From: Stentor roeselii
Taxonomy: Eukaryota > Ciliophora > Heterotrichea > Heterotrichida > Stentoridae
DNA length: 64,000 nt
NCBI GenBank assembly: GCA_006503475.1
Contig: RSEH01000007.1
Location: 1-64,000, forward strand
Direction: 5' to 3'
Positions 1 through 10,300 of the stretch are shown here, piece by piece. The translations under genes and the position numbers were made by a program. How positions within the stretch are numbered: the first letter of the stretch is position 1; each line of letters starts with the position of its first letter. Under the pieces are notes generated by a model that ran no database searches, had not been told where the DNA came from, and saw nothing but the letters and a program-made list of their open reading frames with translations.

Positions 1-331
1 AACATATTTTCATTTAACCTGAACTCAGAGGGGTTAATTCTTATGATTTAATTGAATTATTACTATTTTTCGCCTGGCTATATTCGAACAAGTCAATATG
101 TTTTTTAGTATTTATATGAATTCGATTCAAGGAATTGATAACTTAAAAACTCTAAATTATCGAACGATTAAATGAACAAATACTCTAAATCCCATAATTT
201 TAAGTAATCTAATTAAAATTAAATTTTATAGTGAATATTTCGCAACATAAAAATTATCTTCAATCTTCAAATTTGCATATGATATAAATATGATGCATTA
301 TTAGATTTTTTGATAAAATTAAGTCTATAAA
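1..331. other. intergenic DNA upstream of first WWE gene
   Basis: AT-rich, no coding frame seen. Roughly the first 80 bases recur, diverged, near 4199-4280, and the stretch near 188-265 recurs near 5067-5150 upstream of the third WWE gene. The last 50 bases are a conserved start-proximal block listed separately. The duplications therefore carried flanking DNA together with the genes. Confidence 0.6.
279..331 (+). promoter_or_regulatory. conserved start-proximal block, copy 1
   Basis: About 50 bases directly before the ATG are nearly the same in all three WWE paralogs (also 2139-2193 and 5160-5211). The order is a GATATA-type stretch, ATGATGC, TTAGATTT, TTGATA, AATTAAG, then TCTATAAA touching the start codon. 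The TATA-like element next to the ATG implies a very short 5' leader or a combined core promoter and start context. The promoter role is inferred from conservation and position only. Confidence 0.5.
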
Positions 332-1726
332 ATGAACTTTAACAATGGAAATTTCCCTCAAGGAACGAGTAACATTCCGATTCCTATTACTAAGCCTCCC
401 GGACCTCTAGGACCTCCAGGACCTCCAGGACCTTTAGGGCCTCCAGGATTTTCAATGCCTAATCAAGGACCTGCAGGATTTCCTCCAGGACCTCCAGGAC
501 TAAATACAGGATATCCTCTTGGACCTCCAGTACTACCTCCAGGACCTCCAGGACTAAATACAGGATATCCTCTTGGACCTCCAGTACTACCTCCAGGGTT
601 GCCTACGAATATTCCTGCTTTTCCACAAGGGCTCCCAGGAAATACTCAGAAGATCCCTCTTCCACCTAGCAATATTCCACAATCGAACATGCCTCCAGCT
701 CCAACTTATTTTATACCTGCAAATATTCCAGTACCGAGCAATCCTCCACCATTAGGTTCGAATCAGTATTACCCTCCTTCAGTGCCACAAAATCCGCCAA
801 ACATTCCTCCTTTTCCAAATCACCCGCAACCTGGGATGACAGGCACAATGATTCCTCCTTCAAATCCACCACCTTTTAGTGGTCCAGGTCTTACTGCTGG
901 ATCAGGGCTTCCAGGTCCCTTACCAGTATCTGGCTTTCAACAATCTCCATTCATCCCTTCAAGCACTATATCAAAATCGATACCTATTAACAATCCAGTT
1001 ACAAGTAAGAGGCAGTTTCAAGCTGAGTATGATCAAATCAACATAATATTCGCCAATAATTTGCATAGAGAGATTGAAAATAGGTACAGAGGAAAAATCG
1101 AAAATAGAGGAACAACTATTATTATTTCTCATGAAAATGAAAATACTGCTGCTCAAATGCAAAGGGAACTTGAGGAACTTATCAAAAAATATTCTTTCGA
1201 TGAAAATGCGAGATGGGCTTTCTTGGAAAATGATGGAAGCTATCATTTGTATGATCAAGAAACAAATTACATGATTGAGTCTAGGTACAGAGAGGTTTAT
1301 TATCAGTTAAGTCAGGACAACTATCAGCATTATTCTCTTAATATTGATATCAATTCTGGAGGAGCGAGCTACATGATTGAATTCGCACAAATTGGAGGAG
1401 TTCATCGACAGAAGAGAAAAAATGTGCAAAAAGATACAATCAGAGCTGTTAAACGGCAAGCAGCTGGTGAAGATCTTAATCAACACTTTGTAAGGAACTA
1501 CAGATGGCTGTGGAAACATGAAACTGGACAATTTAGGGAATATGAACCTGATGCAACATTCCTTATCGAAATTTCATGGCAAGAGTTCATTAAAAACAGG
1601 GCCAATTCAATAGCACTTATCCAAGGATGCAATGGAAATACTTACCAAATCGACTTTGAAAAACAATGCCAGTTCAATGAAAAAACGAACTTCAAAAGAC
1701 CGATCAAAAGAGAAGATATTAATTAG
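332..1726 (+). CDS. proline-rich collagen-like protein with two C-terminal WWE domains, paralog 1
   Basis: The protein has 464 residues. Roughly residues 17-215 are a low-complexity region rich in PPG, GPP and NIP motifs, including an exact 18-residue duplication. The C-terminal 200 residues look like two tandem WWE domains: the first near 290-376, with Trp295, a Tyr-rich core and an R-x-V-K-R end; the second near 389-461, with Trp392 and Trp394, an IE-x-S-W core, Y-x-I-D-F, then Q-F-N-x-x-T and R-P-I-K-R. WWE domains bind iso-ADP-ribose in poly-ADP-ribose chains and are found in PARPs and Deltex/RNF146-type E3 ligases. No PARP or RING domain is present, so this would be a reader or adaptor. 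The TATA-like block abuts the ATG. Its cellular role is unknown. WWE assignment rests on motif reading alone. Confidence 0.75.
   Translation: MNFNNGNFPQGTSNIPIPITKPPGPLGPPGPPGPLGPPGFSMPNQGPAGFPPGPPGLNTGYPLGPPVLPPGPPGLNTGYPLGPPVLPPGLPTNIPAFPQGLPGNTQKIPLPPSNIPQSNMPPAPTYFIPANIPVPSNPPPLGSNQYYPPSVPQNPPNIPPFPNHPQPGMTGTMIPPSNPPPFSGPGLTAGSGLPGPLPVSGFQQSPFIPSSTISKSIPINNPVTSKRQFQAEYDQINIIFANNLHREIENRYRGKIENRGTTIIISHENENTAAQMQRELEELIKKYSFDENARWAFLENDGSYHLYDQETNYMIESRYREVYYQLSQDNYQHYSLNIDINSGGASYMIEFAQIGGVHRQKRKNVQKDTIRAVKRQAAGEDLNQHFVRNYRWLWKHETGQFREYEPDATFLIEISWQEFIKNRANSIALIQGCNGNTYQIDFEKQCQFNEKTNFKRPIKREDIN
482..589 (+). repeat. 54-bp exact tandem duplication inside WWE paralog 1
   Basis: Two copies, 482-535 and 536-589, appear identical and each encodes 18 residues (PPGPPGLNTGYPLGPPVL). 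The shared reading frame and identity suggest recent unequal exchange or slippage in the collagen-like region. The other two paralogs lack it. Confidence 0.85.
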
Positions 1727-2193
1727 TTAGATAGTTTTTTTTCAAATATTTCTTCACTGACTTGTAGTATCTCAATGTTTTATTTTCAAATCTTAATTTC
1801 AAAACATCAAATAAACCATATCCAATAAGTGAATTTGTTTTCTTAGACACTTCTCTTCTAATCAAGAAATGAATTTTAAAAAATCCATTATGTTGTTATC
1901 GTAGAAGATATTCAGGCTTATTGACTGAAACAATATCATATAAGATTTACTCCTCAATCTCATGAAAGCATAATTTCACAAGATAGATCAAAAGAAAAAT
2001 AATTATTTTTTTATTAATCTTATATGATTCCCAAAGTACTATTTTATCAACGGGCTATTTAAGTTTATCAACAGTAATCCTAGCTTCAGCTTTCGAATTG
2101 TTAAACTTCAAGAATTCAGAAGTCGTAATGAAATTAACATTTGATATACAAATGATGCTTTATTAGATTTATTGATACAATTAAGTCTATAAA
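1727..2193. other. intergenic DNA between WWE paralogs 1 and 2
   Basis: AT-rich and without a coding frame. The part near 1955-2135 recurs with changes near 4010-4350, so it is a duplicated upstream region. The last 55 bases are the conserved start-proximal block of the second paralog, ending TCTATAAA-ATG. Confidence 0.55.
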
Positions 2194-3600
2194 ATGAACT
2201 ATAATAATGGAAATTTCCCTCAAGGAACGAGTAACATCCCGATTCCTGTTACTAAGCCTCCAGGACCTCCTTTAAAACCTCCAGGATTTCCTCAAGGACC
2301 TCCAGGATTTACTCCAGCACCTCCAGGATATCCTCCAGGATATCCTCCCGTACCTCCAGGTCTTCCTCCAGTACCCCCAGGGCTTCCTTCAGTAACACAA
2401 ATTAACAATATCGGATATCCTCCAGGCAACACAGGGAATGCTCCCAATTACCCTCCTCCTTTGAATATTCCTGGTTTTCCAACAGCAATCCAAGGAAATA
2501 CTCAGAAGACCCCTCTACCACCTGGCATTATTCCACAGTCAAATCAACTTCCAGCTCAAACTGATATCCTACTAACTAGTAATATTCCAGCACCGAGCAA
2601 TCCTCCATTAATTTCGAATCAGTATAACCCTTCTTCAGTACCACAAAATGCGCCTAGTATTCCTCCTCCTTTTCAAAATTACCCGCAACCAGGAATGATA
2701 GGCACAACGATTCCTCCTTCAAATCCACCACCTCAGAATAGTTCAGGTATTGCTATTGCACCGGGATTCGGGATGGGGCCTCCAGATCCCTCACCATGGC
2801 TTGGCTATCAACAACCTCAAGTGATCAATCCAAGCACTATATCAAAATCGATACCTATTGAACAACCAGTTAAAATGAAGAGGCAGTTTCAAGCTGACTA
2901 TGATCAAGTCAACATAATATTCGCCAATAATTTGCATAGAGAGATTGAAAATAAGTACAGAGGAACTATCGAAAATGGAAGAACAACTATTATTATTTCT
3001 CATGAAAATGAAAATACTGCTGCTCAAATGCAAAGGGAACTTGAGGAACTTATCAAAAAATATTCTTTTGATGAAAATGCGAGATGGGCTTTCTTGGAAA
3101 ATGATGGACGCTATCAATTGTATGAACAAGAAGCCAATTTCATCATTGAATCTAGGTACAGAGATGCTTATTATCAGTTAAGTCAGGACAACTATCAGCA
3201 TTATTCTCTTAATGTTGAAATCAGTTTTGGAGGAGCAAACTATATCATTGAATTCGCACAAATTGGGGGAGTCCATCGACAGAAGAGGAAAAATATGCAA
3301 AAAGATACAATCAGAGCTGTTAAACGACAAGCAGCTGGTGAAGATCTTAATCAAAACTTTGTAATGAACTACAGATGGCTATGGAAACATGAAACTGGAC
3401 AATATAGGGAATATGAACCTGATGCAACATTCCTTATCGAAATTTCATGGCAAGAGTTCATTAAAAACAGGGCCAATTCAATAGCACTTATCCAAGGATG
3501 CAATGGAAATACTTACCAAATCGACTTTGAAAAACAATGCCAGTTCAATGAAATAACGAAATTTAAAAGACCGATCAAAAGAGAAGTTATTAATAGTTAG
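2194..3600 (+). CDS. proline-rich collagen-like protein with two C-terminal WWE domains, paralog 2
   Basis: The protein has 468 residues and is the closest relative of the gene at 332-1726. The two C-terminal WWE domains differ by only scattered substitutions, while the proline/glycine-rich N-terminal half (about residues 17-220) has diverged in repeat order. Domain order is the same: low-complexity PPG region, a linker, WWE1 starting at the A-R-W-A-F motif, WWE2 starting at Y-R-W-L-W and ending R-P-I-K-R. The start is supported by the identical N-terminal sequence and upstream block shared with the other two paralogs. Strong conservation of the C-terminal half against rapid change of the N-terminal half suggests that ADP-ribose binding is the selected function; that is an inference. 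Confidence 0.75.
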   Translation: MNYNNGNFPQGTSNIPIPVTKPPGPPLKPPGFPQGPPGFTPAPPGYPPGYPPVPPGLPPVPPGLPSVTQINNIGYPPGNTGNAPNYPPPLNIPGFPTAIQGNTQKTPLPPGIIPQSNQLPAQTDILLTSNIPAPSNPPLISNQYNPSSVPQNAPSIPPPFQNYPQPGMIGTTIPPSNPPPQNSSGIAIAPGFGMGPPDPSPWLGYQQPQVINPSTISKSIPIEQPVKMKRQFQADYDQVNIIFANNLHREIENKYRGTIENGRTTIIISHENENTAAQMQRELEELIKKYSFDENARWAFLENDGRYQLYEQEANFIIESRYRDAYYQLSQDNYQHYSLNVEISFGGANYIIEFAQIGGVHRQKRKNMQKDTIRAVKRQAAGEDLNQNFVMNYRWLWKHETGQYREYEPDATFLIEISWQEFIKNRANSIALIQGCNGNTYQIDFEKQCQFNEITKFKRPIKREVINS

Positions 3601-5211
3601 ATAGCATTAAATTGAACAGTCATCCTAGAGTCATCTTAAAAATTACTATATCAGAGTTCAAATATTTTAAAAAAAAATTCTGAATCTTGGCTTTGGTTAT
3701 TTAGTGTTATCAGTATTACTTTAAATTGAAGCCATTATTGAAAACTAATTGTTGAAAAGTTTCAAATTTTTAATAAGCCTAATAGGACATGAAATACCTT
3801 AGAAAACCAAAAAGGATTAATGATATAAGTTTAATATTTTAAGCAAATACAATTTTACATTACCTCGGTGGAAGCTCTAAACAGATTATTACCTTAAGAA
3901 CCAGTAGAAGATTCTCATCTAATAAAGAAAAGACTTGATAAAACATCCACGTTTTTGTAATCTTAATTTATTCAAAGTTAAGATTGAAACAATATTATAT
4001 TGGATTGCTCGTCAATCTCAGAAAGGCATAATTTAAGAAGATCAATCAAAACAGAAAAATAATTATTTGTTATAAATTTTTATGATTCTCAAACTTCATC
4101 AAATTAACTCTAATAAATAATAAAAAGTCTCAATGCTATTAGGATAAGAAATAGCAGACAATATATCCTTTTCGATTTCTTGGGTCAAAATTAAAAAAAA
4201 TATTTTCATTTGATCTCAACTCAGAGGTTATAGTTCTTATGATTTAATTGAATTATTACTATTTTTTCCCCGGCTATTAAAGTATAATAAACAGTTATCT
4301 TAGCTTCAGTCTTCAAATCGTTTAACTTCAAGAACCCAGAAGTCGTAAAGAAATTGATGATGAAAAGTTAGCTGAGGTTTATATAGAGTACTATAAGAGC
4401 CTTCAATTTTATTATATCGTTGACATTCATCTGAACCTTGAACGGGACAATAAATGTTAAAAAATTCAATGATCTTATAAAATATATAAATAGTTTCATT
4501 ATTAGAGAGATAGAGTTGCTGAAATAAGTAATTTGGGAAGCTTTATGATAAAAAATAATACTTAATTTATGTTCTAATTATATATTTTCTTTTATGTTTA
4601 TCCATGTATCTAAATTTCTAAAATTATTTCCGAAAGTTCATCGATAATTACTCGGCCTGAAGCCGAGCCGTCAAAAAATCAGAACCAATATATTCAGAAT
4701 TTTTTATATAAACTTGGATCATTTTGAACCCTTAGATGATTGAGAAGGGTTAGGAGGGTCGGAGTATTTGTATAGAAAGATCATTTTCATGATCATGAAA
4801 CTTTATGATTCGACCATTAATTTTTTAATATAAATTATTTGTTACAAGTAGTTTTCCTCTTTTTATTTCTATAGTTTTAGACCGATTTAAATTAAGAATT
4901 TCCTTTAATCTCTCTATTGGTTTCCATGTATTTTATGATAATAACTGGCCGAATGGGTAATAATAAATTTCGATATTTTTAAATGAAGAACAGTTTTAAA
5001 TATATATAATAGAGAATGCTTAATAGAGACTTAAACACGCCAAATTATATGCACGATTAATTGAAGAAATGCTCTAAATCACATAATTTTAAGTCATATA
5101 ATTTAACATTAGATTTATATTGAATATTTTGTAAAATAAAAATTATCTACAATATAAACATTTGATATAGATATGATGCTTTTAGATTTTTGATAAAATT
5201 AAGTCTATAAA
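3601..5211. other. 1.6-kb gene-free stretch with duplicated upstream remnants and a small structured island
   Basis: No convincing coding frame on either strand. The region near 4010-4350 resembles the upstream DNA of paralog 2 and of paralog 1, but no WWE gene follows, so it may be a leftover promoter from a lost copy. Near 4640-4800 lies a cluster of inverted repeats with a locally higher GC content. The last 50 bases are the conserved block before the third paralog. Confidence 0.5.
4651..4800. other. cluster of inverted repeats, possible structured RNA
   Basis: Three elements lie close together: a 6-bp GC-rich hairpin with a 5-base loop (4651-4667, arms CTCGGC and GCCGAG), a 7-bp inverted repeat AACCCTT/AAGGGTT with an 11-base loop (4727-4751), and a perfect 16-base palindrome TTTCATGATCATGAAA (4785-4800). 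The surroundings are strongly AT-rich. No known RNA family was recognised; it could be a small RNA gene, a protein-binding site or chance. Confidence 0.3.
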
Positions 5212-6407
5212 ATGAACTATAACAATGGAAATTTACCTCAAGGAACGAGCAAAATTCCGATTCCTGTTAGTGAGCCTCAAGGACATCAAGAACCTCCAGG
5301 AACTTCAGGACCTCTAGCATCTCCATTACCTTCAATGCCTAATCAAGTACCTCCAGCTTTACATACAGGATTTCCTCAAAGACCTCCAGGATTTCCTCCA
5401 GGACTTCCAGTACCCCCTGTGAATAATTCTTTTTTTTTCAACCAGGAATCTCAGGAAACACTCAAAAAATTCCTAATCCTCCTTTTCAATATTACCCGCT
5501 ACCTGGAATGATTGGCACAATGATTTCTCCTTTGAATCCACCACCTATAATAAATACAGGTAATAGTATTTTCCCAGGATTGAAAATGGGGCCTCGAGTT
5601 CCGATACCAAGGCCTGAGTTTCCACAACATCGAGTCATCTATAAAAAAATTATATCACCACCGATACCTATTGAAATTCCAGTCGAAAATTATTTTCAGT
5701 TTCAAGGGTACTATGATCAAGTCAAAATAATATTCTCCAATAATTTGCATAGAGATATCGAAAATAAATACAGAGGAACTATCGAAAATAGAGGATATCT
5801 TATTTCGATTTTTCATGAAGATGAAAATACTGCTGCACAAATGCAAATAGAACTTGAGGAACTTATGAAAAAATATTCATTTGATGATAATGCTAGATGG
5901 GCTTACTTGGAAAATGATGGATGCTATCATTTTTATGATAAAGAAACAAATTTCATCATTGAGTCTAGGTACAGAGAGGTTTATTATCAGTTAAGTCAGG
6001 AGAACTACCAGCATTATTCTCTTAATGTTGAAATCAGTTATTTTGGAGCAAGCTACATCATCGAATTCGCACAACTTGGAGGAGTTCATCGACAGAAGAG
6101 AAAAAATGTGCAAAAAGATACAATCAGAGATGTTAAACGACTAGCAGTTGGTGAGCATCTTAACAAACAATATGTAAGGAGTTACAATTGGCTCTGGGAA
6201 AATCGTAATGGAGAATTTAAGGAATATAATCCTGATGCAGCATTTAGAATAGAAATTTCATGGCAAGAGTACTTGAAAAACGAGGGCAATTCAATTATAA
6301 TTGTTCAGGGACCCAATGGATATGCTTATGAAATAAACTTAGAAACTCAAGTCCAGGTCACTGAAAGGACAAATTTCAAGAGACGAATAAAAAGAGTAAC
6401 AATCTAA
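5212..6407 (+). CDS. proline-rich tandem WWE protein, paralog 3, with a frame break
   Basis: The N-terminal part (5212-5511) shares the start and first residues of paralogs 1 and 2 and reads PPG-rich sequence. The rest, including both WWE domains (A-R-W-A-Y near 5893, Y-N-W-L-W near 6184, R-R-I-K-R at the end), lies in the next frame and is open to a TAA at 6405-6407. The two frames can be matched to the paralogs on either side of a nine-T run at 5430-5438, so a one-base length change there is the likely cause. No GT-AG segment of 15 or 16 nt fits. The copy is shorter (about 400 residues) and more diverged. It could be a young pseudogene, a sequencing error in the homopolymer, or slippage-tolerant. 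Confidence 0.6.
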
Positions 6408-6499
6408 TAGTTACTAAAATTCTCCTATTTCAAAAAATCTTCATTTTTATATAACTATCTCCCAACATCTTCCAAAAATAATTAAGTCTATCGAGTAAG

Positions 6500-7312
6500 T
6501 TAAAGAATAATGAATATCTTCTTGTTAACCTTCTTAGGATCAATGAGAACAACCTTTTCATAAACTCCTTTGCAATTGATCTCAACCCAGAGGTCATAAA
6601 TCAAGAAGGGATGACTGCAAAAGTACTTCTGGTCACTCCAAGGCATAGTCTTATAATGCACAGTCATCCTAGCATCAGAATCAACATCACACATTTTCAA
6701 GAATCCAGTAGTTGTATTGCAATCGACATTGAAAAACTTAGCCATTGAACTTTTCGAGTACTCCGGGAATTGCTCGATGTTGAAACTGTCGTACTCTTGT
6801 CCTGCATCAATCACATATGAACTCAAGTCGTTGAAGTACTTTTTGATTGTTTCATTTGCGTAAAGATGGTCCTTGATTTCTAGCTCGTCTACTTCTGGAT
6901 GAGAACATTTTTCTCTCACTCTGTAGTACCAGGCAAGAGCGGAAATGCCTGAGTAAACCCAGAAAGGCTTGAAAAAGGTCAGAGATAACAGGTAGAAAGT
7001 AGCACAGGAAGCTGGCAGTACGCCCATGGTTGCAACATCCATAGCTCTAAGATACCTGTACTTGAAGAACTCCCACTGGCCAACAATATTGATTTTAAAC
7101 CAGAAGTTAAAAGTATGCCAAGGTCTATGAATCTTATAATCAGCTGCGGTCTGAGTCTGTGAATGTTCTTTTCCATCCAAGCCATAAGTTTGATGCTGAG
7201 AAAAATAGTCCTTGTACCTCGCATTGTATTTATGTCCTCCTCCAATATAAAAGTTCCTGTTAGGAAACAACTCGCCCCAACCGGCAAATCGCTTCAAGTT
7301 CCTCGACAGCAT
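6500..7312 (-). CDS. unknown membrane protein, possibly mitochondrial
   Basis: The protein has 270 residues and I do not recognise the family. The N-terminus (MLSRNLKRF) is basic with no acidic residue in the first dozen positions, as in mitochondrial presequences. One or two hydrophobic segments lie near residues 92-128, with small and aromatic residues. The remainder is soluble, aromatic-rich and contains several Cys. Ciliate respiratory complexes carry many lineage-specific subunits of this size and shape, which is one possible identity, but that is conjecture. It is convergent with the third WWE gene and is followed upstream, after 61 bases, by the 3' end of a large coiled-coil gene on the same strand. 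Confidence 0.6.
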   Translation of the reverse strand: MLSRNLKRFAGWGELFPNRNFYIGGGHKYNARYKDYFSQHQTYGLDGKEHSQTQTAADYKIHRPWHTFNFWFKINIVGQWEFFKYRYLRAMDVATMGVLPASCATFYLLSLTFFKPFWVYSGISALAWYYRVREKCSHPEVDELEIKDHLYANETIKKYFNDLSSYVIDAGQEYDSFNIEQFPEYSKSSMAKFFNVDCNTTTGFLKMCDVDSDARMTVHYKTMPWSDQKYFCSHPFLIYDLWVEINCKGVYEKVVLIDPKKVNKKIFIIL

Positions 7313-7373
7313 TTTTTATGGCGTATATTTTTCAAAGAAACGTTTTCACTAAGAAGATGAAAGATTAGCCTTA

Positions 7374-10300
7374 CTAATTAAAACCTTTTTTCACTACTTT
7401 CTTTTTGAGCTTTTTCTTATGAATCATCACTAGGGACTCAGAAGTCATCGATTTTTGATCCTTGAGGAACTTTTCAGGATTTTTCATCTCTTCTGAAGGG
7501 AAGTCGATTGAAAAAAAGTCAACTTTTGCATTTTCCAAGGCAGTGACCAGGCCGTTTATAGAGACTTTTGAGTAGTCTTCACTTTCTTTCATTGCAAGTA
7601 AAAAGTACTTCTCAAGGTCGTCTTGGGAACTATCAGGTTTAAAGACTTGAAAGACCTGGTCAAACTTTTCTTTATTAAGCAAGTCCTCCGAGCAGTATTG
7701 CAAAATTTTCACAGTTTTCAAATTTCTCCACTTTAAAAGCCCTTCACAAATTCCAAGCAAGAAATCAACTCCAGTCATTTCACTGACACTAGTATCGAAA
7801 CCAGTTAAAATAACATCTAAAACCTGAGAATCACAAAAGACACTTTTAATGATATCAAAGCCCTGACTGTTCTGCACAGTTCCAAGAGTTTCAATCATCT
7901 CATCGCGACCTTCAAAGTCCTCCAACAGTCCGAGGAAGGTTTCCATTTTCATCATGACCCTCAAGACGATGAAGTCATCTGAAGGACTGACAGGTGTCGG
8001 GTCCAGGTACTTGAGCAGCTTGCAGATAAGAATAGCGAAAGGGACTTTTTCTTGATAAAGGTAAAAAAGAGAAGGAAGGAACTCAGAAAGGTACTTCGCT
8101 GAAACTGCTACTGTTCCAAACTGATGACGTATGGTTTGAAGGTAATCATAAGGAATCGATGATTTTCTTTGAAGTTTCAAGTCTTTTTCAGCTTTTTCTA
8201 GGAAAAAAGAGTAAATGTATTTGAATAAGGTTAACTTTGGAAGACGGTCACATTTCATTGGTGCTTTTTTGTATTGGTTTTTAAATACGTTGTTGATTAG
8301 GCTGGTTTGAAGAAGTTTTTCTAGATGAGGGAGTGATTGAGGGTCGCAGAAGGAAGGAAGTGAAACTGGGTGGTCTGCGGTGTAGAGACTTACGAGGTCT
8401 GAGTCTTCGGGTTTTAGGTCTTCTGGGATCTCTGTTGCGGATTTCCATTGACTGAAGCGGTAGTAACTCTTAATCCTTCCTATCATCAGGATCTTGAAAA
8501 AAACGTTTTTCATTCTTACTGAACGAAGTAATGAAATTGAATGGTTTAAGTTGCTCTTTAAGACTTCATTTAGTTCTTCATTTAATATCTTGCTTCTTGT
8601 CGATTCATTTATAGAAAAAGATATTTTTTCTATTGTTTCTTGGAATTCTGGGCTTTTTGAGTCCCCAGATTCTAAAATTTCTAGTTTTTTCTTAAGGAAA
8701 GTGACTTCTGAAGTCATTTGAAGCCACTCTTCTTTATATTTATCTAGAAGTCGGTTTTCATGGATAAGTTTTTGAATAGTTTCTTGATTTTCAGTGATTT
8801 TTTGCTTGAGTTTCTTTTCATTTGACCGAAGTTCTTCAGTTGATTCTTTGTTAAACTCATTTTCATCGAACATTCCTGAGTAAAGTCTTCGATGATTCAA
8901 GGCAGGTTTCATTTGTCTTAGAAGTAAATCGTTTTCTTTTTCATATTCCTTAAGTTTCTGCAGGACTTTCGAAATTTCTTCATCATTTCGATCAACTCCA
9001 AGTCTGTTTTTTTCTTCAAGTTCATGCAAGTTGCTTTCAGTCATCATGACCTTCGCCTTGACAGAGCCAAGGGTTTCTTTAAGTTCATTTTCACTGAGCT
9101 TTAACTTTTCTATTTCATGTTGTTGAAGGATTTTGTCTCTTTTTAAGATTTTACAGTCTTCTTCTTTTTGGTCTAATAGTTGAGATAATTTTAACAGATC
9201 GTCATTTAATCTGGCTATTTCCTTTTTCGCTTGGACTAGATCCTCGTTGTTTACTATTGTTGTTGATGTTGACTGTAATTCAGAGATTTTTTCTTCTAGG
9301 TTGAGAATTTCAGATGATTTTTCTTTTAATTGTTTTTGATTTGCTCTTATTTTTTGCTTTAGGTCGGAAATTTCGTCGGAATTCTGCAAAAGTTCAGAGT
9401 TTTTGGATTCTAGTTCTTGAAGTAAGGAGTTTTTGTCATTGTTTAGACTTGTTATTGATAGGTCTTTTTCTAGAAGGTCTTTTGAGGATTTTTCGCAGAA
9501 GGATTTTGAGTCGTTTAGCATGGATTCGGTTAAGGATAGTTTGTCTTTTAGGGTTTTTTTTTCTTGCTCGAATTCTAGGGAGATACCTTCTAGTTCACTA
9601 GTTTTAGCGGATAGGTCTGCCTCAAGTTTTTTTATATTTTTCTTCATTTCATCTGATTGTTTCCTAAGTATATTTTGAATTTTCCCCAATTGTACAAGTG
9701 CCAAAGCAATATGATTATTTTTTTCATGCACGTTCGGGTAAGATTTTTCACTATATTCCTCAAAATCCTGTTTTAAACTTTCCACTTCATTTCTAACCCG
9801 TTCATTCTGCGCCATATTCACATCCTTAAAACTTTTCCTAACAGCCTCATCAACAACTTCCTCATTTTCAGCAACAAGACTAATCAACTCTTCTTGTTTC
9901 AAACTAATTTCTTTAATTTTCTTCTCATTTTTCTCTAAAAATATTTCAAAGCTTTCAAGATCTTCTAAAAATTGTTGCAAAACTTTATTATTTTCACTTT
10001 TCGATAAACTAAACGAGAGACTTTTCAAGAAACTTTTATCCAAGTCTTTTCCAACGATTTTGATATAAAAAAGCCAAAATTGTTCAAAAAACGAAGAGTT
10101 TTTATTGAGTAAATCTCGAAGTAAGTCAACCGCCTTAAGCCACTGTTGACTTTGATCAAATTTAACAATTTCTTCCTGTTTGATCCTTTCAAGTTCTTTA
10201 ATTTTTTGACAAAAAGAAGGAATTTTTTCACCCAGTCCTGCAAGTTCATAATCAAAAGAATTTTCTTTAATCAAAGCAAGTCTTTCAGATTCAACAAGTC

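Noticed and set aside
3581-3595. Possible 15-nt intron GTTATTAATAGTTAG at the end of WWE paralog 2
   Set aside because: It starts GTT rather than GTA, lacks support from the paralogs, and would add only a few residues.
5419-5445. GT-AG segment that might be an intron explaining the frame break in the third WWE paralog
   Set aside because: It is 27 nt, a multiple of three, so it cannot change the frame, and it does not fit the 15/16-nt class.
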